This document shows positions 18,858 to 28,954 of a stretch of DNA of 64,000 bases, in pieces. This DNA is from Mesostigma viride (lineage: Eukaryota; Streptophyta; Mesostigmatophyceae; Mesostigmatales; Mesostigmataceae): assembly GCA_009746045.1 (NCBI GenBank), contig RPFO01002073.1:1-64000 (forward strand), in the 5' to 3' direction. The notes beneath the pieces are model-generated. The model was not told the DNA's origin and searched no databases. It saw only the letters and a list, made by a program, of their open reading frames with translations. Position numbers and translations under genes: made by a program. Numbering within the stretch: the stretch's first letter is position 1; each line of letters begins with the position of its first letter.

Positions 18858-19768
18858 GGTTGTGGCGGAGCACGGACCTGCTGGTTGCAGATGGGGGATG
18901 GTGTATATCATGCTTATCCGTACCCAGCTAAGCTGTACCAGGGCACGTACACCGCGCCGCGCCATGCCAGGTGGCCTCACTCCATGCCAGCCTCAAGTTT
19001 TGCGAACCTTGGGTAGCACGTGGCTGCACGATATTACCCGTCTTGTCGAATGTCGACGCATCGGCGTTGAAAAAATCCGCACAAACCAGCGCGGAAATAT
19101 CGGTGCTTGCTGGCCACAAGTCACGACTTGCAAGGCGTAGGTCGATCCTTCGGCAGAGTTGGCAAGTTCGTGCACGAGCGCGGCGTTCAATACGAAAACC
19201 CACAAGTACACGAAACGGCTGCCTACCCAAGTCGTTTTTATAATAATAATTTCTCGAAGGATGCCGCGGTTCTGCGTCGTGCGAGTGTCGATGCGGCCGT
19301 GAAGCGCGGAAGAATACAGTACGCTTATTTATAGTTTTAATAGATTTTATGCATATAGTTTTAATATATTTTATGCACTGGCGGCATGCGCATGCAATAT
19401 CGCGTAGGTGACTGGTTCGCTTTCTGTCATAAAGCCAGTATAGGGGTTCCGGTTAGCAAGCCTCATTTTAACCACTAGCGAGACCTCATGCGATAACAGC
19501 CGACCCTCGCCGTGCTATATTGCATATTATATTATATTATATGCTGTATTGCTATATTGCATGGGCATTTAGCAGGCGTTTCATTACTGTGACGCCGTTA
19601 TTTTCTGGAGACCTCTTTTATCAAATTTATTTAACAGATCAGCCGCAGCAACAACAGCACAGCCGCCGCCACCGCGGCAGCTCACGGACGTGTTGGCGGC
19701 AAAGCCCGACGTGTTTCGTTGGACCCCACAATTGCTATGCAACCCAAGCCTGTTCCAGTGGATTAAAC
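18858..19768. other. Divergent intergenic region between PGM and the SYLF gene
   Basis: The two start codons face away from each other with 911 bp between them, so the promoters of both genes should lie here. A TTATAGTTTTAATA..TTTTATGCA direct repeat is at 19328-19378, and a TATATTGC/TATTATAT-rich patch at 19515-19560. No canonical TATA box position can be assigned with confidence, and no gene was recognised. Confidence 0.6.
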
Positions 19769-22700
19769 ATGGGGCCATTCCCGACCACTGTCGATGTCGA
19801 CAAACTCACTTCTGGCAAGGAGCCCCGTGTGGGAATGCGACTGCAAGTGTCGCCTCCCCCGGCAGAGGAAGGGCTCGCGGCATCGCTCACGGAGGCGTTT
19901 GACGCCATTTCGGCCAACCTGCCCGACTTTACGGAGCATGCTCCCATCCTGAAGGGCTGCCGTGGGATAGCCCTCATGGAGTTCGACAAGGTTTCGGCTC
20001 TGGTTGGTGTCGAAAAGGGACGCGGTTTCGTAATGTCCCGAGTAGACCCGATCCACATGGGCCCAGACACGTCCCATCTCCGTTGGTCGCTGCCCGTTGC
20101 CCTCGAGAGCAAGTCGCTCGGCATCGGAATCCAAGCGGGCGTCACGAGGCGGCACTGCTTCCTGTTCATCCTGACGGAAGCGGCTCTGGTGGGATTCATA
20201 AGTGGGCGTGTAAGTCTGTTCTGGTGTTGCGGTCGGCTGCTTGTCCCCACCTGCAGGTAGCCATGAATCATCACCCTGACAGATGTGAGCCTGTGTCTGT
20301 GTCTGTGTCTGCATGCTGTGTCGTATGCATGGTGGCACTAAGCGCTTGGATGCACACTTGGCGGCTGCCATGGTTCCTGCGGGTGGGGGGACGTTGCAGC
20401 TTGGGGGGGGGGCACGTTGTGGCTGTGGGTGGGGGTAGGTTGTGGCTGCGGGTGGGGGCAGGCTGTGGCTGCGGGTGGGGGCAGGTTGTCGCTGCGGGTG
20501 GGGGCACGTTGTGGCTGCTTGTTGGGGCACGTTGTGGCTGCTTGTTGGGGCACGTTGTGGCTGCGGGTGGGGGCAGGCTGTGGCTGCGGGTGGAGGCACA
20601 TTGTGGCTGCGGGTGGAGGCACGTTGTTGCTGCGGGTGGAGGCACGAACGTGTGGCTGCGGGTGGAGGCACGTTGTTGCTGCGGGTGGAGGCACGATGTG
20701 GCTGCGGGTGGGGGCAGGCTGTGGCTGCAGGTGGAGGCACGTTGTGGCTGTGGGTGGAGGCACGTTGTGGCTGCGGGTGGGGGCACGTTGTGGCTGCGGG
20801 TGGGGGCACCTTGTGGCTGCGGGTGGAGGCAGGTTGTGGCTGCGGGTGGGGGCAGGCTGTGGCTGCGGATGGGGGCACGTTGTGGCTGCGGGTGGAGGCA
20901 CGTTGTGGCTGCGGGTGGGGGCACGTTGTGGCTGCTTGTTGCGGCACGTTGTGGCTGCGGGTGGGGGCAGGTTGTGGCTGCGGGTGGGGGCACGTTGTGG
21001 CTGCGGGTGGAGGCACGAACGTGTGGCTGCGGGTGGAGGCACGTTGTGGCTGCGGGTGGGGGCACGTTGTGGCTGCGGGTGGGGGCACGTTGTGGCTGCA
21101 GGTGGGGGCAGGCTGTGGCTGCGGGTGGAGGCACGTTGTGGCTGCGGGTGGAGGCACGTTGTGGCTGCGGGTGGGGGCACGTTGTGGCTGCAGGTGGGGG
21201 CAGGCTGTGGCTGCGGGTGGGGGCACGTTGTGGCTGCTTGTTGCGGCACGTTGTGGCTGCGGGTGGGGGCAGGTTGTGGCTGCGGGTGGGGGCACGTTGT
21301 GGCTGCGGGTGGAGGCATGAACGTGTGGCTGCGGGTGGAGGCACGTTGTGGCTGCGGGTGGAGGCACGTTGTGGCTGCGGGTGGGGGCACGTTGTGGCTG
21401 CAGGTGGGGGCAGGCTGTGGCTGCGGGTGGGGGCACGTTGTGGCTGCGGGTGGGGGCACGTTGTGGCTGCGGGTGGGGGCACGTTGTGGCTGCTTGTTGC
21501 GGCACGTTGTGGCTGCGGGTGGGGGCAGGTTGTGGCTGCGGGTGGGGGCACGTTGTGGCTGCGGGTGGAGGCACGAACGTGTGGCTGCGGGTGGAGGCAC
21601 GTTGTGGCTGCGGGTGGAGGCACGTTGTGGCTGCGGGTGGGGGCACGTTGTGGCTGCAGGTGGGGGCAGGCTGTGGCTGCGGGTGGAGGCACGTTGTGGC
21701 TGCGGGTGGAGGCACGTTGTGGCTGCATGCGGGTGGGGGCACGTTGTGGCTGCAGGTGGGGGCAGGCTGTGGCTGCGGGTGGGGGCACGTTGTGGCTGCT
21801 TGTTGCGGCACGTTGTGGCTGCGGGTGGGGGCAGGTTGTGGCTGCGGGTGGGGGCACGTTGTGGCTGCGGGTGGAGGCACGAACGTGTGGCTGCGGGTGG
21901 AGGCACGTTGTGGCTGCGGGTGGAGGCACGTTGTGGCTGCGGGTGGGGGCACGTTGTGGCTGCAGGTGGGGGCAGGCTGTGGCTGCGGGTGGAGGCACGA
22001 ACGTGTGGCTGCGGGTGGAGGCACGTTGTGGCTGCGGGTGGGGGCACGTTGTGGCTGCGGGTGGAGGCACGATGTGGCTGCACCGCTGGGGGTGGGGGCA
22101 CGTTGTGGCTGCGGGTGGGGGCACGTTGTGGCTGCAGGTGGGGGCACTGAGGCTGTGGCTGCGGGTGGAGGCACGTTGTGGCTGCACCGCTGGGGGTGGG
22201 GGCACGTTCCGGCTGCTGGTGGGGGCTGAAGCTCAGTACGAACAAGTGTTTGTGAACTAGTACCTCTGGACGAGTGGTGAACAAGTCGCGAGCACTGAAG
22301 TTGTGAACAAGTAAATGTGGAATAATAATTTTTAAAACAACAGGACAGACAAAGCCCCCCCGTGCAGGCATGCCGTGCTTCAGGCAGCACAGTTGTGCTA
22401 GCGCATGTAACCACATGCCCATGCTCGCATGCCTCGTGCCTATGGTGCCTGTGCAGACGCAATTGGGCACCAACCTTGACTTTGCGCTCGGCGGGGGCCA
22501 CGGGATGGGACTCGAATCGCTACCCGCGTCGGCGGGCGTGTACATCTTCACGCTGGAGAAGGCAGGTGTGGAGATGGGGCTGTCCCTCAAGGGGATGCAC
22601 CTGGGGCCTGACCTGGCAGCAACGGCCGCGTTCTATGGGCTGGGTGCCCAAGCGTCAAGCGGGTGAGCGGTAGAGGAACGTCAGAGCGGTAGTAGAGTAC

Positions 22701-23497
22701 TGTCAGCCATTGCGGCGGAGTTAGCGTCCGAGTGAGCAGTGGAGTAGAGCCAGAGCTTCAGAATCGGCATGTGCTGCCGTGCGACCGAAAGTAGTTGTAC
22801 TTGTTGCGCGCCCACAACGATGCAAGCTAGGCATCGAAGGAGGGCCAGGGTGTCCAAGCTATGTACCCTGTTGTGAGCATGGGTGGTGCGCATGCGTGAT
22901 GCGTGGCATATAAGGAGTAAGGACACGGACTGTTGATCCGTTGAGATATGGCGGGCCAGTGGTGTGTGCGCGGGTCCGGGCATGAGCCAAGGGGGTGATG
23001 CGTGCCACTAGTGGCTGCACGTCTACGTGCCTGGGTTTCATTGTAGTATACATGTGGCCTCAACTGGGTTCTCTGGCCATCTGCGTAGTGGGCTTGGTCA
23101 ACCTAAGCATTCTTTATCATCGTACCTAGTGGCTATAAACTAGCTGATTGTCAAGACATATATGGCATGAGCTGCATATTTCCCCCCTGGTTCTGCAAGC
23201 CAGTCGCCTACTATATGACATGTTTAAGTATACATGCGCGGTGCCTGCCTGCCTAGCTGCAGGGTGGTGCTGGAGCTGCCGGAGCGCATCTTGGTGCGGA
23301 GGGAAGCCTACCTCGGGGACGAGGGGTCGCTGGAGCACCGCTGTCCCCCGCTGCTCCACCTGTATGCCATCCTGGCCAAGCTGGAGGCCTCCTCCCACGA
23401 CATGGGCACCATGCTGCACCTGGCCATGGACGCGCTGGAGATGCAGGCGGGGCACGCGCACCATGCGCCACTTAGCCATCATTGTGAGCATGAATGA
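19769..23497 (+). CDS. SYLF-domain protein (Ysc84-like lipid-binding fold)
   Basis: Exons 19769-20209, 22457-22662, 23263-23497; GT-AG junctions, phases 0 and 2, total 293 aa. The SYLF pattern is recognisable: LKGCRGIALMEFDKVSALVG followed by GRGFVMSR, then LGIGIQAG, FLFILTEAALVGFISGR, TQLGTNLDFALGGG, and the diagnostic end GVYIFTLEKAGVEMGLSLKG with AATAAFYG. Family members bind phosphoinositide membranes and, in fungi and animals, actin regulators; the plant and algal role is less clear. It lacks the N-terminal FYVE or C-terminal SH3 seen in some relatives. The start MGPFPTTVDV is the first in-frame Met with plausible spacing; further upstream the frame is open but unlike protein. The last exon ends at a TGA (23495-23497); its final 20 residues look less conserved, so another 3' exon is possible. 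Intron 1 holds the 23-bp array. Confidence 0.8.
20400..22215. repeat. 23-bp minisatellite in SYLF intron 1 (about 78 units)
   Basis: The unit is GTGGCTGCGGGTGG(G/A)GGCA + CGTT. Variants include ATG-containing, CGAACGTG-extended and TTGTTGCGG forms that themselves recur in order, giving a higher-order pattern of about 300 bp. It accounts for nearly all of the 2.2-kb intron. 23 is not a multiple of three, so all frames cycle and long spurious ORFs appear on both strands. Confidence 0.9.
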
Positions 23498-24259
23498 ATT
23501 GGAGAAACGAGCGAGAGCCAAGCTGTCATCATGGCCGGCATATGCGAGCAAGCCTGTATTGACCAACAAACGTGGTCGGAAATGCTACTAGGTCATGCAG
23601 CGACCGTGCATATTCACTAATTTTGTGTTTAGCTGCAGCCTGCATGGCAGGCCCATTTATGGGAGATGGTTGGTGGCCCATGTGGGCACAGTCGCTGGGT
23701 AGTAAGGATCGGGAGAACCCTAATGCAATATGAATAGACAACTATAGCAAATATTATATGCGCATGCATTCCCAGTGAAATTTAGACCATTAAATTAGAC
23801 TCAGTGCGTGTGTTGCGAACTGTGGCAATTTGATATTTGCCAAGTGATATGTTGCATGCATGCTCGCGATGCCCATAGTGGCCATTACGTAGTTACATGA
23901 CTGCCAACCAATGTATCAATCAACCAGACAGCCAAGGCAGATTGTCATACAGATACATATTCTGCAGGCCGTCTACACTATAACTACACTATAACTACAC
24001 TATAACTACACTAAAACGAATAAGTTCATGTATGTTTTGAACAGTACGTCAGGTGTCTGTGTATACGTCATGCACCATGTTTGTTGGCGAGGGCAATTGC
24101 ATGCGCCGTACATGTCGACCGGTTCAATTCAAATCAGAATTGTACGTACGTAGTAGTGTCCAATGCCTCGGATCGAAGTATCAAAGAGCTAGATAATGGA
24201 TTAGCTTAGAGTTACCTTAGTTCGGTTTCGCGGCTTCGCCCACCTCCATCCATCCAGCA
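23498..24259. other. Intergenic, no gene recognised
   Basis: Mostly unique sequence with no supported ORF. A short (ACTATAACTAC)n run lies at about 23985-24015. Confidence 0.6.
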
Positions 24260-24264
24260 AGGGA

Positions 24265-24335
24265 ACTACGTGCTATGTACATGATTTCCCAACGGAGTCA
24301 TTTAATTTAATTTAATTTAATTTAATTTTACACTA
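24265..24335 (+). repeat. Retroelement 3' tail with TTTAA repeats
   Basis: CTATGTACATGATTTCCCAA, then CGGAGTCA, followed by TTTAA repeats. It matches the tail at 10530-10600 and, inverted, the one at 25421-25490. Confidence 0.6.
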
Positions 24336-24369
24336 AGAGCGGCGGGGCGGCGGCGGTGGTGCCCTTGAG

Positions 24370-24845
24370 TTACCGCCTGTCTGGACAGATTTATGCGGAT
24401 GATACCACCCTCATCGGGCGCCCCGAGCACATTCCGACCCGACCTGGCCGGACTGTCTGGGCTTAGAGGCGCGGGCGGTGAGGTTGGAGATTATTGTCAA
24501 AACTGAGGCGATGGTGATTGGGGCCACCAGTCGGCCGCCGCTGCCGCGGCTGCTAAACGGGACGGAGGTCCCATTCCGTGATCGCTTCAAACTAGCTGGG
24601 GAGCATGCTCCCTGACACCGCCGACAATGTGGATACCCGGCTGCATCGGCCTGGCCTGCATGGGCCAGGCTCCGTTCGCTCAACACCGGCCTATACTGGC
24701 ACTCGAAGGACCGCAAACACGTGCTCTTCAAGGTCCTGGTCCTCACGGTGCTCACCTAGTATGACGCCGAGGCATCAGTGGACGCTCACGGACAACCTGG
24801 TCACCCGGCTGAACGGCACGGCTGTGTGCTCGCCACACGGTTGTG
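24370..24845 (+). pseudogene. Degenerate non-LTR (LINE) reverse-transcriptase fragment
   Basis: Conceptual translation shows the RT catalytic box QIYADDTTLIGRPEH, then after frame changes KTEAMVIGAT, LNGTEVPFRDRFKLAG, SMLPDTADN and RKHVLFKVLVLTVLT. These are the familiar post-YADD segments of LINE reverse transcriptases. At least three frameshifts and in-frame stops break it, and the fingers and the endonuclease are missing. It cannot encode an active enzyme. Confidence 0.8.
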
Positions 24846-25229
24846 TTGTGGCCATACAGTAATTTCCTGCCGCCCCGGCATATTTTCTTGATACAACAAT
24901 ATTATGTCGTGTGCATATATAAGCGCGCACGGAGCATTCATTCAGTATATCTCCGGGTGGGGAGCATATGTATAACACATAGCCCTGAGAAGGGGCATAT
25001 GATACATTAGAGCTAGAGAACTGGGCTAGAACCTGCACTGGTGGGGCCGGATGCCGCCCATACCATCCGACACTGCCGGCCGCCTCCTCTTTGCCGGCCA
25101 TCTTGCCCACACAGACCAGTTGAATGCTGATGTGGGCCCTGCGGGCGGGAGTTAGGACTGGCCAACCATGCAGGTGAGACATGTCCTCGATCCTATGGCA
25201 GGGTCCTGTAGCCGGCACTGACCCACTAG

Positions 25230-25445
25230 TACTAGCTGGCAAACTTGCGTGAGCCCCGCTGCCCGCCCGCACCGACGCGGCGCGATCGACCCGGACCTAT
25301 GTGACGCAACTGCTTGAGGATGCAGGGCTTGTGGGACTATCTGTACTCCGCGCCCGCATGATAGTGTCCAAGGAGAATTTGGTTGCTGTCTGCGATAAGC
25401 ACCTAAACCCTGATGGGCAATTGAATTGAATTGAATTGAATTGTA
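25230..25445 (+). pseudogene. Probable LINE C-terminal remnant and tail
   Basis: A short plus-strand frame reads TYVTQLLEDAGLVGL, VLRARMIVSKENLVAVCDKH and ends at a TGA inside an ATTGA repeat (25421-25443). Position after the RT fragment and composition fit the end of a LINE ORF2. The similarity is weak. Confidence 0.4.
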
Positions 25446-26200
25446 ACATAACTCCGTTGGGAGTATATGTAGCACATAGCCCTTGAGAGGGGGCATATGG
25501 CCTATCATACATCCTAAGCTACTTCCTGCAAGGGTGGGGATGTAAAGGACCCCTGCTCTAGGTGCACCAGGGCACCTGCACCCTCATGGTCTATCACGCT
25601 ATGCCCGGGTAAGGGGGGGAGCATGCCTGTGAGGGGGAAGATCATCATGGCTATACAAAACTAGAGCGTGGCATCTCAGCAGAGAGCAACTCTCTGCATG
25701 GGCACAGCATAACTAAATAAAGCTAGTAGGCATCATCTGGAGTGTGGCTCATCATAGGCACACATGTACATGATTAAGTAAAGCACGTGGCTTAGCTGGG
25801 ATAGTGCCTCTAGGAGGCGTACATGTACATGGCCACGGTCTATCTATTTTACACTACTACTGCTGTATTCCCCTAAGCTGGGGCGTCTGGAGTCGCTGGA
25901 ATCGCGGGGATCGCCTGCCAGGGCTTGTGGCCGACGTAGATGGCCGCCCCCTTCCAGTACACCGGCTGGCCCGCCTTGGTCTGCCGGAGCTGGAGGTAGG
26001 TCGGCCATAGCTCCCGTCGCCGTTGTTGCTGCGCCAGGGTCAAGTCGTCATCAAGGGTGAAGAGAGTCTTCTCGAGCCGCTTGCGGCGTCTGAGAAAAGA
26101 AATCTTGTCCGCTGGGGTCTTAAAGGTGAGAAGGAGCGGGGGCGGCCCTGCCTTACCCCGCGCGCGGGGAAGGCGGTGGGCGACCAGCTCGGGCAATTGC
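25446..26200 (-). mobile_element. LINE ORF1-like retroelement, copy B, 5'-truncated
   Basis: On the minus strand only the C-terminal ORF1 part remains: PADKISFLRRRKRLEKTLF, DDDLTLAQQQRRREL, PTYLQLRQTKAGQPVYWKG, stop at 25873. Homology to copies A and C ends abruptly near 26200. The 3' part (25500-25800) parallels 8636-8900, and the minus-strand end (25446-25490, CTCCCAACGGAGTTATGTTA) runs into CAATT repeats. Abrupt 5' truncation with a short-repeat 3' tail is the signature of target-primed reverse transcription. Confidence 0.7.
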
Positions 26201-26504
26201 ACCTGTTTTATCCCCACGGGCCCCGCGGCCCATATAGAATGCAGGATTGAAGTCCGCATGTGGAGGTTATTGCCCCTGAGGATAGCCGCTAGTACGCTAC
26301 CGCGTCGTCTGCCATCACAGTACTGTAGAGGACAGCTCAGATGAGGATTATATCCCCCTCTTGTGACTATATACGGTTGACTACTATAAATTTCCTTAGG
26401 GTTCTTCTTCTTTTCGGGGTTTTTCTTATGCTGCATGCCAATCTCACCTCCGTAATTTATCATTCTCAATGAATATATGGTTGGTGCATGATGCGGACGA
26501 TATT

Positions 26505-26605
26505 TGTAACTTTCGTGTAATTATTTTCTAATGAGATGAGCATATTACTCCGCACTGGCATGCCCATGCGCATCGAGACACGCAAGTACTTACTTAATTT
26601 TAAAT
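26505..26605 (+). repeat. Dispersed ~100-bp repeat, copy 1
   Basis: TTTCGTGTAATTATTTTCTA, TGAGAT, AGCATA, TACTCCG, CCATGCGCAT, then CACGCAAGTACTTACTT. The same order occurs at 29295-29385 in an intron of the histidinol-phosphate aminotransferase gene. Confidence 0.75.
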
Positions 26606-26624
26606 TGCCACCTACTCTGGGTGC

Positions 26625-28450
26625 ACTAAGGTGCACCTAGCTGCACCATGCACGCATCATGATGTCTCATATGCAGGCCTACTAGGTCTCGCATGGGGTG
26701 GAAGATGACTATGGCTAGCTAGACAATAGCTAGAGCATGGCATATCAGCAGAGAGTAACTCTCTGCATGGCATAGCAGGGCTAACTACTTAAACGCTAAC
26801 TGATGCATCATCTGGTGTGGGTCCCATCATAGGCATACATGGACATGGACATGTCCGCTAAGACTTACTATTCTACACTACTGCTATGGTTACCTATAGG
26901 CTGGGTTTGCTACTTGCTACTTGCTAATGGGGTGCTGGGGCGGAGGGGGTCACCTGCCACTAGGGCTTGTGGTTGACGTAGATGAGCGCCCCCCTCCAGC
27001 ACACCGGCTTCTTCCCTGCTCAGCCTGCCGGAGTGGAGGTAGGTCGGCCATAGCTCCCGTCGCCGTTGTTGCTGCGTCAGGGTCAAGTCCTCGTCCAGCG
27101 TGTAGGAGGTCCCTATGAGCCTCTTGCGACGCTTGAGAAACAGCAGCTTGCCCGCCACGTGCTCAAAGGTTCAAGCAGCAGCGGGGGCGGTCCAGCCTTC
27201 AGCCCGCGAGCAGGGAAGGCGGAAAGCCTCCAGCTTGACCGATCTCGCCTTTGAGGGCCATGGGGGCCGGCAAGGATTTTGCTCTCAAACGCCTTGGCAA
27301 GGGACTCGGAGTTCTCATCCTGCAGCAGGTCGAAGTGCTTCACGATGATGTTACGGCTGCGCTTGTCGAGCTCGGCCTCCTCGCGGAGGTCAAGCATCTG
27401 TTGCTTGAGCTGGGCGGCGATGGTGGAGGTGGTGGTGGAGGTGTGTTTCATCAGCATGGCTGCCCATGCAGGTCTGGGTGGGAGGTGCCTCTCCGGCTGG
27501 GCCAGCATGCAGGGGCTGGCCGGGCGGCATGCAAGGTCCTTCACCGCCCAGTGGGCAGTGAGGCCTGCTGCCGGTGTTAATTTGCAGGCACTCAATGCAT
27601 GGCAATGGTCTTGTCCTTGAGGCGCTTGTCGATGTCAAGGAGCTGGGCAGTGATGGCGTCGGTGGTGGCGCGCGCGGTGGTGGCGGTGGAGGCGAGGAGC
27701 TTGAAGGTGGCGGAGGTGGTAGAGGAGAGGAGGGGAAGCTCGGCAGCCAGCGTGCCTCCCATCAATGGCTGCCACATCTGCAGCGAGGGGGGTCACGTGC
27801 TGCTCGAAGGTCTCCTTGAGGATGGAGCGAATGGAGGTGTCAGTCAAGGTGGTGGGGGTGGGGGGGTGGGGTGCGGGGGGGGGTGGGGGGGGGGGGGGGG
27901 GTGGGGTGGGGGTGGGGTGGGTGGGGTGGGGGCAGATCTTCTCAGCGGTGCGCCCGAATAATCGCTCGGTCATCGCGGAGGCGGTTCCGTTGGAGGAGGT
28001 GCTTGCACAGCTCAAGAAGCGAGGCGTGCGACCCCCAGAACATGTATAGGACTGGAGTCTGTCGGGGTTGAGCTTGTCAAAAAAGCCGGGCTGGTTGGCG
28101 GAAGTGGGACTCATCCCAGCTCGGTGCATGCGTCAGGGCGACTGCGCTTGGGCTCAGGCGATGCCGAGGGCGAAACGAGCCCAGGGAGAGCTGAGGCGGC
28201 CACAAGAAATTGACTAGTGGCACAGCTGCTTTCCGGGCCAGAGGGCAAAGCTGCAGCAGGAGCTGCAGACGTATTCTCAGGGCTCAGCGCAGCCGTGAGA
28301 CTGCGTTGCGTCGAGGAGCGTTTGCTCGTCATAAAATTGTGTAATAGCTTCAGGAAAATATATCAGCGTGTGCGTCTTAGAAAGACGAAGCGATTGTGAT
28401 AGTCGCGGCAAGTTTGGAGCCCAAATGTGAAAGTTATGGGCGCCGCCGTC
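26625..28450 (-). mobile_element. LINE ORF1-like retroelement, copy C
   Basis: The minus-strand ORF starts at 28332 (MTSKRSSTQRSLTAALSPEN) and matches copy A, including TSAAPAA and SPSASPEPKRSRP. It breaks at a poly-C/G tract (27860-27935) and again near 27600. The C-terminal part (AAQLKQQMLDLREEAELDKR, LAKAFESKIL, LFLKRRKRLIG, LDEDLTLTQQQRRRELWP) lies in other frames down to about 26910. The 3' part (26640-26900) is more diverged than in A and B. Several frameshifts make it a relic. Confidence 0.7.
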
Positions 28451-28460
28451 AGCCATGGCT

Positions 28461-28954
28461 ATCTCGTGGCGCGAAATTCTTTCTTCGTGGCGCGAAGTTG
28501 TCAGGCACGGAGCATGCATGCAATAAACAGCCATGCAGCATACACCAACTTATTGGCAAACTTCGATGAGGATGGAAATGAACAACATAGGGTTGTCTGG
28601 TGTTGAGATGGAAGACCATAAATATTAGAATAACAGGACTGGTGCTGCATACTATCTCCTACCTTCCTCGTCTCCCGGGCGCGATGGTGCCTGTTAAAAG
28701 CCTGTACCCACCGTACTCGTTATTGACGTGAGGACAGTCCTAGCCAGGACAGGTGGCTATTGTATAATCCTGGGATGGTCCCTTGGAAAAAGGCCGATTG
28801 TTGGCACTGACACTAGGCACCGAATGCAACACTTGCTAGTTGTACTTTCCCATTCTTCAGTGACCAAGTAATCACATGTTCTGGCTGCATAGCGCACGCA
28901 TGGGACCAAACAGCCATTGACACCTTCCCACTTGACATACAGCAGCCTTTGAGG
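28461..28954. other. Intergenic between copy C and the HisC stop
   Basis: No ORF or repeat of note. It should contain the 3' UTR and poly(A) site of the aminotransferase gene, but no obvious signal was found. Confidence 0.55.

Noticed and set aside
20083-22260. Long ORFs rich in WLRVGARCGCGW or HPQPQRAPTRSHN
   Set aside because: Shadows of the 23-bp intronic minisatellite, cycling through all frames.
24775-25272. Minus-strand 165-aa ORF near the LINE debris
   Set aside because: No recognisable motif; the plus strand there better fits retroelement remnants.
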